Below, one piece after another: positions 34,265-42,028 of a stretch of 64,000 nucleotides of DNA (positions are counted from its first letter, which is position 1; each line of letters begins with the position of its first letter). This stretch comes from Streptomyces poriferorum (lineage in GTDB: Bacteria > Actinomycetota > Actinomycetes > Streptomycetales > Streptomycetaceae), in the NCBI RefSeq assembly GCF_019399235.1, contig NZ_JAELVH010000006.1, forward strand, positions 1-64,000, in the 5' to 3' direction. The notes beneath the pieces are model-generated. The model saw only the letters and a program-made list of their open reading frames with translations. It did no database searches and was not told the DNA's origin. The position numbers were made by a program, and so were the translations under genes.

Positions 34265-35968
34265 ATGGCACAACTGACCCGCGCCGCCTACGCGTCGCTC
34301 TACGGGCCCACCACCGGCGACCGCGTCCGGCTCGCCGACACCGACCTCTGGATCGAGGTCGAGGAGGACCGCTGCTTCGGCGGCGAGGAGGCCGTCTTCG
34401 GCGGTGGCAAGTCGATCCGCGAGTCCATGGCCCAGGCGACCGCGTCGCGCGCCGACGGCGCCCTCGACCTGGTCATCACCAATGCCGTGGTCCTCGACCA
34501 CTGGGGCGTCGTCAAGGCCGACGTCGGCATCCGGGCCGGCCGGATCGTCGCCCTGGGCCGCTCCGGCAACCCCGACATCGCCGACGGGGTCCACCCGGAC
34601 CTCGTGATCGGGCCCGGCACCGACGTCGTCTCCGGCGAGGGCCGCGTCCTCACCGCCGGGGCCGTCGACACCCACGTCCACTTCCTGATGCCGGAGACCC
34701 TCCACGAGGCCCTGGCCACCGGCACCACGACCGTCATCGGCGGCGGCACCGGAGCCACCGAAGGATCCAAGGCCACCACCGTCACCCCCGGCGCGTGGAA
34801 CCTCGCGATGATGTTCCGGTCCCTGGAGAACGTCCCGCTCAACGTCATGCTGTTCGGCAAGGGCTCCACCGTCGGCGAGGAGGCCCTGCGCGAGGCGGCG
34901 CTCGGCGGCGCGGGCGGCTACAAGGTCCACGAGGACTGGGGCGCGACCCCCGCCGCCATCGACGCCGCCCTGAAGGCCGCCGACATCTATGGCCTCCAGG
35001 TCGCCCTGCACGGCGACAGCCTCAACGAGGCCGGCTATGTCGAGGGAACCCTCGACGCCATCGCGGGCCGCTCCATCCACGTCTTCCACGCCGAGGGCGC
35101 GGGCGGCGGCCACGCACCCGACATCATCACGGTGGCCTCCCACCCCAACATCCTCCCGGCGTCCACCAACCCGACGCTCCCGCACACCGTCAACACCGTC
35201 GACGAACACCTCGACATGCTGATGGTCTGCCACCACCTCAACCCGCGGGTCCCCGAGGACCTCGCCTTCGCCGAGTCCCGCATCCGCGCCACCACCATCG
35301 CGGCCGAGGACATCCTCCACGACATCGGCGCCCTCTCCATCACCTCGTCCGACGCCCAGGCCATGGGCCGCATCGGCGAAGTCATCAGCCGCACCTGGCA
35401 GGTCGCCCACGTCATGAAGCAGCGCTTCGGGGACCGCGGCAGCGCCCTGCCCGCCGACAACGAGCGCGCCCGCCGCTACGTCGCGAAGTACACGATCTGC
35501 CCAGCAGTCGCCCACGGCATCGACCACGTCATCGGCTCCGTCGAACCGGGCAAGCTCGCCGACCTGGTGCTCTGGGACCCCGCGTTCTTCGGCATCCGCC
35601 CCGCCGCCGTCATCAAGGGCGGCATGGTCGTGTACGCACCCCTCGGCGACGCCAACGCCGCGATCCCCACCACCCAGCCCGTGCTGCTGCGCCCCACGGC
35701 GGCCGCCGGGGCGGCCCCGCACCTCTCGGTCGCCTTCGTCTCCCCGGCCGCCCTGGACGACGGGCTCGCCGAACGGCTCGGTCTCGTACGCGAACTGGTC
35801 GCCGTGCGCCCCACCCGCCACCTCACCAAGGCCGATCTGCCGAACAACACCGCGCTCCCGGCCATCGAGGTCGATCCGGAGACCTTCGCCATCCGGATCG
35901 ACGGGGAACTCGTCGAGCCGTCGCCCGCCACCGAACTGCCGCTGACCCAGCGGTACTCCATGTTCTGA
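34265..35968 (+). CDS. ureC: Urease alpha (catalytic) subunit
   Basis: A 567-residue amidohydrolase that splits urea to ammonia and carbamate. With an offset of +3 to Klebsiella UreC, the nickel ligands and catalytic residues are present. They are His137/His139 (DTHVHFL), the carbamylated Lys220 (YKVHEDWG), a ligand His in HGDSLNE, His in HAEGAGGGH, and the flap Cys322-His323 (VCHHL) with Asp in SSDAQAMGR. The frame reads straight to the ureF overlap (TGATG). The dense minus-strand open frame over it is a shadow. Confidence 0.95.
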   Translation: MAQLTRAAYASLYGPTTGDRVRLADTDLWIEVEEDRCFGGEEAVFGGGKSIRESMAQATASRADGALDLVITNAVVLDHWGVVKADVGIRAGRIVALGRSGNPDIADGVHPDLVIGPGTDVVSGEGRVLTAGAVDTHVHFLMPETLHEALATGTTTVIGGGTGATEGSKATTVTPGAWNLAMMFRSLENVPLNVMLFGKGSTVGEEALREAALGGAGGYKVHEDWGATPAAIDAALKAADIYGLQVALHGDSLNEAGYVEGTLDAIAGRSIHVFHAEGAGGGHAPDIITVASHPNILPASTNPTLPHTVNTVDEHLDMLMVCHHLNPRVPEDLAFAESRIRATTIAAEDILHDIGALSITSSDAQAMGRIGEVISRTWQVAHVMKQRFGDRGSALPADNERARRYVAKYTICPAVAHGIDHVIGSVEPGKLADLVLWDPAFFGIRPAAVIKGGMVVYAPLGDANAAIPTTQPVLLRPTAAAGAAPHLSVAFVSPAALDDGLAERLGLVRELVAVRPTRHLTKADLPNNTALPAIEVDPETFAIRIDGELVEPSPATELPLTQRYSMF

Positions 35969-36633
35969 TGGCATCGCTCGCCTCTCTTCTGCTCGGCGAC
36001 GGACGGCTCCCGGTCGGCGCGTACACCTACAGCGCGGGACTCGAACCCGCCGTCGCCGCCGGCCTCACCCGCGACCGGATCCCCGCACTGCTCAGGGCCC
36101 GGCTGCACACCACCGCCGTGACCGAGGCGGCCGCCGCAGTCCTCGCGCTGCGGGCCGCCGGACAGGACCCGGCCGACTACGGACCCGTACAGCACGCACT
36201 GACCGCCCGGACCCCGGCCGCGCCCCAGCGCGAGGCGTCGGCGGCGCTCGGCCGGGGCGTGCACCGGCTGGCCCGGCGCCTGGCACCGGACCACCCGGCG
36301 GTCACCGCACTGGCCGCCCTGCGGCCCCGGCCACTGCGGCCGGTCGCGCTCGGCGCACTCGGAGCCGTACTGAAGGTCTCCGAGGAGGAACTGGCGCACG
36401 CCGTCGTCTACGACGAGCTCCAGACCATCGCCTCGGCCGCGCTGAAACTCCTGCCGGGCGACCCGCTCGACTCGGTCGCCTGGATCCTCGCCGCCGAACC
36501 CGACGCGGCACGGGCGGTGACCGCCGCCCTCGCCGTACCGGGCCCGGACCGACTGCCCGCCCGGACGGCCCCGCTCACCGAACAGTGGGCGCTCGAACAC
36601 GCACGACGCGAACGGAGACTCTTCCTTGCCTGA
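35968..36633 (+). CDS. ureF: Urease accessory protein UreF
   Basis: A 221-residue all-helical protein. It starts [32 protein letters not shown] with the ATG overlapping the ureC stop. The [16 protein letters not shown] pattern is the UreF signature. UreF acts with UreD and UreG to deliver nickel and guide carbamylation. The tail overlaps ureG by eight bases. Confidence 0.9.
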   Translation: MASLASLLLGDGRLPVGAYTYSAGLEPAVAAGLTRDRIPALLRARLHTTAVTEAAAAVLALRAAGQDPADYGPVQHALTARTPAAPQREASAALGRGVHRLARRLAPDHPAVTALAALRPRPLRPVALGALGAVLKVSEEELAHAVVYDELQTIASAALKLLPGDPLDSVAWILAAEPDAARAVTAALAVPGPDRLPARTAPLTEQWALEHARRERRLFLA

Positions 36634-37351
36634 CAACGACACCACCCCCGCCCCGCAGCCGAACCCCCACTTCCACGAGCCGCTCAACCAGCCCCGCGCA
36701 CTGCGCCTGGGCGTCGCGGGCCCCGTCGGCACCGGGAAGAGCTCGATCCTGGCCACCCTGTGCCGCGAGCTCGCAGGTGAACTGTCCATGGCGGTCGTCA
36801 CCAACGACATCTACACCGACGAGGACGCCCGCTTCCTGCGCTCGGCGGGCGTCCTGCCCACCGAACGGATCCGGGCGGTCGAGACCGGCGCCTGCCCGCA
36901 CACCGCGATCCGCGACGACGTCAGCGCCAACCTGGACGCCGTCGAGGACCTGGAGGAGGCGTACGGGCCGCTGGACCTGGTCCTCATCGAGAGCGGTGGC
37001 GACAATCTCACCGCCACGTTCAGCCCGGCCCTCGCCGACGCGCAGCTGTTCTGCATCGACGTCGCGGGCGGCGGCGACGTGGCCCGCAAGGGCGGCCCCG
37101 GCATCACCGGCGCCGACCTCCTGATCATCAACAAGACCGACCTCGCGCCCTATGTGGAGGTGGACGTGGCCGCGATGGTGGCCGACGCCGAAGCGGCCCG
37201 CGGCGGACTTCCCGTCCTCGCCCTGTCCCGGAAGGACCCGGCCTCCGTCGCCGAACTCGCCGACTGGGTACGGGCCCTGCTCGCCCGCCACCGTGCGGGC
37301 AGCCATGTGCCCACGGACCCGGGCCCGATGGCGCCCCACAGCCACTCGTGA
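36626..37351 (+). CDS. ureG: Urease accessory GTPase UreG
   Basis: The protein has 241 residues. The P-loop GPVGTGKSS spans residues 32-40, and the nickel-site CPH motif of UreG is present in [19 protein letters not shown] and NKTDLAPYV are the other GTPase motifs. The start is TTG 36626, inside ureF, with CGGAGACT upstream. The C-terminus is His-containing (HSHS) but is not an extended His tail. No ureE gene follows, so UreG may take over nickel binding. Confidence 0.92.
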   Translation: MPDNDTTPAPQPNPHFHEPLNQPRALRLGVAGPVGTGKSSILATLCRELAGELSMAVVTNDIYTDEDARFLRSAGVLPTERIRAVETGACPHTAIRDDVSANLDAVEDLEEAYGPLDLVLIESGGDNLTATFSPALADAQLFCIDVAGGGDVARKGGPGITGADLLIINKTDLAPYVEVDVAAMVADAEAARGGLPVLALSRKDPASVAELADWVRALLARHRAGSHVPTDPGPMAPHSHS

Positions 37352-38064
37352 ACGAACCGGTTGTCGTCGGTGTCGAGCGCGACGCCTCGGGCCGCCACCT
37401 GGCCCGCGAGCTGCGGCCAGGAGCCTTCCTCGCACCCCGCCCCCTGATGCCGGCCTCCGACCGGATACGGATCGCCCTGGTCGGCACGCGGGCGGGGCTC
37501 CTGGCGGGCGACGACCTCGGACTGCGGATCTCGGTCGGTCCGGGCGCGCGTCTGGAGCTCGTGGAACCGGCCGGGCTCGTCGCCTACGACCACCGGGGCG
37601 GCAGCTCCCGCTGGCAGGCCTTCGTGGACATTGCCGAGGGTGGCGAACTCCTGTGGCGCGGCCTGCCGTTCGTCGTCTCGGACGGGGCCGACGTCGTCCG
37701 TACGATGGATGCCCGGCTCGCCGCCGGGGCCCGGATGCTGTGGCGCGACACCCTGGTCCTCGGCCGCTCGGGCGAACGCGGCGGCAGCCTGCGGGCCACG
37801 ACCCGGGTGACGTACGGCGGACGCGAGCTCCTCGTCGAGGACCTCGACCTGACCGATCCGGACCTGCGCGAACTGCCCGGCGTTCTCGGTCCTCACCGGG
37901 TCGTCGGAGCCGTCACCGCGCTCGGCGCGACCCCGGCGGGCCCGCCGCACCCCTACCGGACGGACCTGGCGGGCCCGGGTGCGCAGGTGCGGCTGCTGGA
38001 CACGGTCGCCCCGGCGGTCGAGGCGGAGCTGAGCGCGGTCTGGGAGGCCTGGCTCCCTCATTGA
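37348..38064 (+). CDS. ureD: Urease accessory protein UreD/UreH
   Basis: The protein has 238 residues. The GTG start overlaps the ureG stop (GTGA). The conserved [18 protein letters not shown] stretch ([25 protein letters not shown]) and the [17 protein letters not shown] segment mark the UreD beta-helix. It scaffolds UreF and UreG on apo-urease. It is the last gene of the operon, and a 33-bp palindrome begins directly after its TGA. Confidence 0.85.
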   Translation: MNEPVVVGVERDASGRHLARELRPGAFLAPRPLMPASDRIRIALVGTRAGLLAGDDLGLRISVGPGARLELVEPAGLVAYDHRGGSSRWQAFVDIAEGGELLWRGLPFVVSDGADVVRTMDARLAAGARMLWRDTLVLGRSGERGGSLRATTRVTYGGRELLVEDLDLTDPDLRELPGVLGPHRVVGAVTALGATPAGPPHPYRTDLAGPGAQVRLLDTVAPAVEAELSAVWEAWLPH

Positions 38065-38097
38065 TATGCACCATACATATAGGATGTATGGTGCATA
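38065..38097. promoter_or_regulatory. 33-bp perfect AT-rich palindrome between ureD and the SDR gene
   Basis: Arms TATGCACCATACAT (38065-38078) and ATGTATGGTGCATA (38084-38097) around ATAGG. TAGGAT (38080-38085), a good -10 box, spans the centre, so a bound protein would block the promoter of the SDR gene 58 bases further on. The sequence is strikingly A+T-rich for this genome. No regulator gene is adjacent. It could also end the urease transcript, but it has no T-run. Confidence 0.65.
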
Positions 38098-38154
38098 GAA
38101 ATGGCGAGGCGCGGGGGTGCGACGCCGGACACATCGAGTCGGAGGAAAAGCGCA

Positions 38155-38898
38155 ATGACACTGGAGAACAAGGTCGCCGTCGTCACCGGAGGAGCCTCGG
38201 GCATCGGCGAGGCCGTCACCCGGCTCTTCGTCGAGCGGGGCGCCCGGGTCGTGGTCGTCGACCTTCAGCAGGAGGCCGGGGACGCCGTCGTCGCCGATCT
38301 CGAAGACGCCGTGGCGTTCATCCGGGGCGACGTCTCCGACCGGGCGGTCGCCGACCTGGCGGTGGCCACGGCCGTCGAGCGCTTCGGCGGTCTGGACATC
38401 CTGGTGAACAACGCCAGCGCCTCGCGCGTACGGCCCTTCACCGAGCAGACCGAGGACGACTGGAAGCTCGCCCTGGGCACCGGGCTCTTCGCCACCCGCA
38501 ACTTCATGCTCGCCGCGTACCCCGAGCTCCGCAGGAACCGGGGCGCGGTGATCAACTTCGGCTCGGGCGCGGGCATCGACGGTCAGCCGAACCAGGCCTC
38601 GTACGCCGCCGCGAAGGAGGCGATCCGCGGACTGAGCCGGGTCGTCGCCAACGAGTGGGCGGCCGACCAGATCCGCGTCAACGTCGTCGCGCCGATGGCG
38701 AAGACCGCGGGCGTCGCCGCCTGGGCCGATGCCAACCCCGAGCAGTACGCCCTCTCCGCGGCCAAGGTCCCGCTGGGCCGCTTCGGGGACCCGCGCACGG
38801 ACGTCGCCCCCGTCATCGCGTTCCTCGCGAGCGACGACGCCCGTTACATCACCGGTCAGACCCTGATGGCCGACGGCGGCGCGATCAAGCTCCGCTGA
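38155..38898 (+). CDS. Short-chain dehydrogenase/reductase
   Basis: A 247-residue classical SDR. The NAD(P) motif TGGASGIGEAV is near residue 13, NNAS is the Asn motif, and the catalytic residues are Ser in FGSGAG and Tyr-x3-Lys in YAAAKEA. A C-terminal TGQTLMADGG is the usual cofactor/substrate lid. The acidic residue after beta-2 (VVVVDLQQ) favours NAD over NADP. ATG 38155 follows GGAGG; the ATG at 38101 would start inside the leader. The substrate is unknown. Its 3' end overlaps the convergent MFS gene by 14 bases. Confidence 0.85.
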   Translation: MTLENKVAVVTGGASGIGEAVTRLFVERGARVVVVDLQQEAGDAVVADLEDAVAFIRGDVSDRAVADLAVATAVERFGGLDILVNNASASRVRPFTEQTEDDWKLALGTGLFATRNFMLAAYPELRRNRGAVINFGSGAGIDGQPNQASYAAAKEAIRGLSRVVANEWAADQIRVNVVAPMAKTAGVAAWADANPEQYALSAAKVPLGRFGDPRTDVAPVIAFLASDDARYITGQTLMADGGAIKLR

Positions 38899-40141
38899 CC
38901 GCGTCCCGGGCCCCCGTTCCCGCCGCCCGGCGGCCGCGGGCCCCGGCGCCCACCACCGCCGCGCACGCCAGCGCCGGGGCCGCCGCCAGCGCGAAGCACA
39001 GGGCGAGCGGCAGCCGGTCCACGAGCAGGCCGACCACCGCCGTACCGCCCGACGAACCGGCGTTGAACGCGGTGTTCACCCAGGCGCCCGCCTGGGTGCG
39101 CCGGGCGGCGTCCACGGACTCGTCGGCGATCAGATAAGCGGTCGTGAGCGCCGGGGCGACGAACAGCCCGGCGACGGCGACGACGGCGACCAGCACATAG
39201 AGATGCGGCGAGACGCCGGCCACCATCAGCGCCGCACCCAGCGCGGCGGCCACCACCGGAAGCCGCACCCGGCTCGCCGACCTCCACCGCACCGCCCCGT
39301 AGGCCAGGCCGCCGACGGCGCTCCCGGCCGAGAGGGCCGCCAGCACCCACGACACCGCCGCCGGCCGCTGGAGCTGCTCGGTGAACGCCACCACCAGCAG
39401 ATCGAGCGCCCCGAGGCAGAGACCCACGGCGGCCGTCACCACGACCGCGTGCCGCAGCGCGACGATGCCGTGCAACCGCGGCCCGGGCGCTGCCGGCTCG
39501 CCTGCCGGGGGCTCCACCATGCGCGCGCGGGACACCGCGGGCGACGACACCAGCGCCGCCGCCCCCACGAACACGAGCACCGCACCGGCCAGGACACCGG
39601 CCGCGGGTACGGTGACCGTCACCACGATCCCCACCAGCAACGGACCTGTGACATAAAGCAGTTCCTCGGCGACGCCGTCCAGGCTGTACGCGCGCTGCAA
39701 CAGCTCGCGGTCGGGAACGAGGCTGCTCCACAACGTCCGCATGACCGGCCCGAGCGGCGGCGTGCAGGCCCCCGCCGCCACGGCCAGGGCGCCCAGGACG
39801 AGCGGCGGGGCCCCCGGCCGCCAGGCGACCAGGGCGATCACGGCGAGCAGGGCCGCGTACAGCCCGGCCATTGGCGGCAGGGCCCGGCGCGGCCCGTGCC
39901 GGTCGATCAGCGCGGCACGCGCGGGGGAGAGGACGACGCTCGCGGCCCCGAACACCGCCATCGCACCACCGGCCGCGGCGTACGAGCCGGTGGCGTCCTT
40001 GACCGAGAGCAGGAGGGAGAGCGGGACGATTCCGTACGAGAGCCGCCCCAGCAGCGCTGCCCCGAAGGTGCGTGCGGCGTGCGGGGTACGGAGCACGGTG
40101 GCGTACGAAGGCGCGCGCGAGGGCGCGGAGGATGTGGACAC
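38885..40141 (-). CDS. MFS transporter
   Basis: The protein has 418 residues with about 12 transmembrane segments. The loop 2-3 region ARAALIDRHGPRRAL is a variant of the MFS basic motif. I chose GTG 40141 because GAGGAAAG lies just upstream; ATG 40189 has no ribosome-binding site. Efflux of a small molecule is the usual role of this type. The 163-base gap to the nucleotidyltransferase gene contains no gene. Confidence 0.72.
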   Translation of the reverse strand: MSTSSAPSRAPSYATVLRTPHAARTFGAALLGRLSYGIVPLSLLLSVKDATGSYAAAGGAMAVFGAASVVLSPARAALIDRHGPRRALPPMAGLYAALLAVIALVAWRPGAPPLVLGALAVAAGACTPPLGPVMRTLWSSLVPDRELLQRAYSLDGVAEELLYVTGPLLVGIVVTVTVPAAGVLAGAVLVFVGAAALVSSPAVSRARMVEPPAGEPAAPGPRLHGIVALRHAVVVTAAVGLCLGALDLLVVAFTEQLQRPAAVSWVLAALSAGSAVGGLAYGAVRWRSASRVRLPVVAAALGAALMVAGVSPHLYVLVAVVAVAGLFVAPALTTAYLIADESVDAARRTQAGAWVNTAFNAGSSGGTAVVGLLVDRLPLALCFALAAAPALACAAVVGAGARGRRAAGTGARDAVSGA

Positions 40142-40304
40142 GATGACTTTCCTCGTGAGGGCAGCGCGAGGACGCGGCGCTGCGGGCATGCGGGGACACC
40201 GGAGTGCCGCACCCGGGAGGGGGTGCGGTCAGCGCGGGGTCCTACGCACGAGGAAGGAACATGCGGGCAAATTAGCAGAGCGCGCCCCGCGGCGTCAGGG
40301 CCCT

Positions 40305-41345
40305 CTACCCGGTGATGTCCGGATTGGCGGCCAGTACGGCCTCCGTGGCCGCGTCCAGCAGGGGCAGGAACCCGAGGACCGCCGAACGCCGGTCCAGCAG
40401 ATCGGCGGTACAGGTGATCCCGGTGAGCTCGGCCACGGCCGCCTCGAAGGCCGGCAGCCGCGCCCGGTGCAGCGCGGGAGCGTCGACGGCCAGGACCGCG
40501 TGGCAGCGGGCGAGCGTCGCGACGATCCAGAACACCGCCTCGCGGTGCTCGCCGCGGTCGATCAGCTCAAGGCTGCCGTCGACGGCGATGGGCCGCGCCT
40601 GCCCGGTGAGGTCGCTGCTGAAGAAGAACGGGGTGCGCGCCACCGGGACCGTGGCGTCGAACGTCCGCGTCAGCTCGCCCACATGGTGCCGCACCACGCG
40701 CTCGGACACATCGGCGCAGCCGAGGAGTGCCAGCAACTTCCGGTAGAGATCCGGCTGTCCGTACGCGGTGAGGACGTCGCGGGCGGCGCGGTAGCGCAGC
40801 CGGACGGTGGGATTGCGCAGTGCGGCGACCAGCAGGACGTGGGTGGTGACCCCGGCGGGGAACATCCAGGCCGGTACCTGCTCGTGAAAGGGCGCGGACG
40901 CGTCGAACGCGGCAAGGCGGTCCACGACGCGGCGCCGGGCGTCCAGACACCGGCGGCGCACCTGGCTCCGCTGGGCGAACCGGGGCGCGACGGCCGCGTA
41001 CAGGGCGCGCAGCCCGCCGGTGGGATCGTCGATGACCGTGTCCGTACGGAAGCTGCCCGCCAGGTGGTACGAGGACAGCACGGCCCCCGGATCGCGCAGC
41101 TCGGCCCACGGTACGTACGTGATCTCCAACAGTGCGCCGTCGTACCGGAGTTTGCCGGGCTTGGCGGGCGGCTCGTCCTCCTCCGTGACGACCACGACGT
41201 CGACGTCGGACGAGGGCGGCAGCTCGGCGTCGTCGGGCCGGCCGACGGTCGACCCGCTGAAGTACGCCCCGCGGTAGCCGGGGGCGGGACGGGCGTGGGC
41301 GGCCACCCAGCGGACTGCGGCGGCGCGTGCGGTCCCGACCCTCAC
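40305..41345 (-). CDS. Nucleotidyltransferase-domain protein coupled to a two-component system
   Basis: A 346-residue protein with an N-terminal polymerase-beta-type nucleotidyltransferase motif (FSGSTVG then SSDVDVVVV, the G-S ... D-x-D metal site). The C-terminal helical region of about 230 residues is unlike common aminoglycoside enzymes. The GTG start overlaps the TGA of the response regulator by four bases (GTGA), so translation is coupled to the kinase/regulator pair. It may modify a small molecule or an RNA or protein. No substrate can be named. Confidence 0.65.
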   Translation of the reverse strand: MRVGTARAAAVRWVAAHARPAPGYRGAYFSGSTVGRPDDAELPPSSDVDVVVVTEEDEPPAKPGKLRYDGALLEITYVPWAELRDPGAVLSSYHLAGSFRTDTVIDDPTGGLRALYAAVAPRFAQRSQVRRRCLDARRRVVDRLAAFDASAPFHEQVPAWMFPAGVTTHVLLVAALRNPTVRLRYRAARDVLTAYGQPDLYRKLLALLGCADVSERVVRHHVGELTRTFDATVPVARTPFFFSSDLTGQARPIAVDGSLELIDRGEHREAVFWIVATLARCHAVLAVDAPALHRARLPAFEAAVAELTGITCTADLLDRRSAVLGFLPLLDAATEAVLAANPDITG

Positions 41346-42028
41346 GACGGGACTCCTCGGGACCGGTCCGGCCGGGCGAGCCCGAGATCGTAGGCGAGGA
41401 TCGTGGCCTGGACCCGGTCGCGCAGTCCGAGCTTGCGGAGCACCGCGTTGACATGGGATTTCACGGTCCCGACGGTGATGCCGAGGTGCTCGGCGATCTC
41501 CGGGTTGGTGAGTCCGGCGGCGATCAGGCTCAGGACGCTCTGCTCGCGGGCGGTCAGGCTCTCCAGCTCGCGAGGGGTACGGGCGCCCGGAATGCCGGCG
41601 CCCGGTGCGGACGCGTAGTAGCCGATGAGCCGACGGGTGGCGGACGGGGCGAGGACGCTCTCGCCGGATGCCACCACCCGGATGCCGTCCAGCAGTTCGC
41701 CGGGACGCACGTCCTTGAGGAGGAAACCGGAAGCGCCGGCGCGCAGGGCGTCGAACACGTATGCGTCGAGGTCGAAGGTGGTCAGCACCAGCACGCGAGG
41801 GGCGCCGGGGCGGCCGGTGATGATGCGGGTGGCGGCGATGCCGTCGAGTACGGGCATCCGGACGTCCATGAGGACCACGTCGGGTGCCAGTTCCCCGGCG
41901 AGGCGTACCGCCTCGGCGCCGTCGGCGGCCTCGCCGACCACCGTCAAGTCCTGTGCGTCGTCGATCACGGCGGCGAATCCCGCCCGTACGATGCCCTGGT
42001 CGTCGACGACCAGCACGCTGAGGCTCAT
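41342..42028 (-). CDS. NarL/LuxR-type response regulator
   Basis: The protein has 228 residues. The receiver domain has the acidic pair in VVDDQ, the phosphoacceptor Asp in VVLMDVRMP and Lys in FLLKD. The C-terminal LuxR helix-turn-helix has LTAREQSVLSLIAAGLTNPEIAEHL. The ATG at 42028 overlaps the kinase stop by four bases. A continuing open frame to 43558 is a shadow of the kinase gene. It pairs with the kinase immediately upstream. Confidence 0.88.
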   Translation of the reverse strand: MSLSVLVVDDQGIVRAGFAAVIDDAQDLTVVGEAADGAEAVRLAGELAPDVVLMDVRMPVLDGIAATRIITGRPGAPRVLVLTTFDLDAYVFDALRAGASGFLLKDVRPGELLDGIRVVASGESVLAPSATRRLIGYYASAPGAGIPGARTPRELESLTAREQSVLSLIAAGLTNPEIAEHLGITVGTVKSHVNAVLRKLGLRDRVQATILAYDLGLARPDRSRGVPS

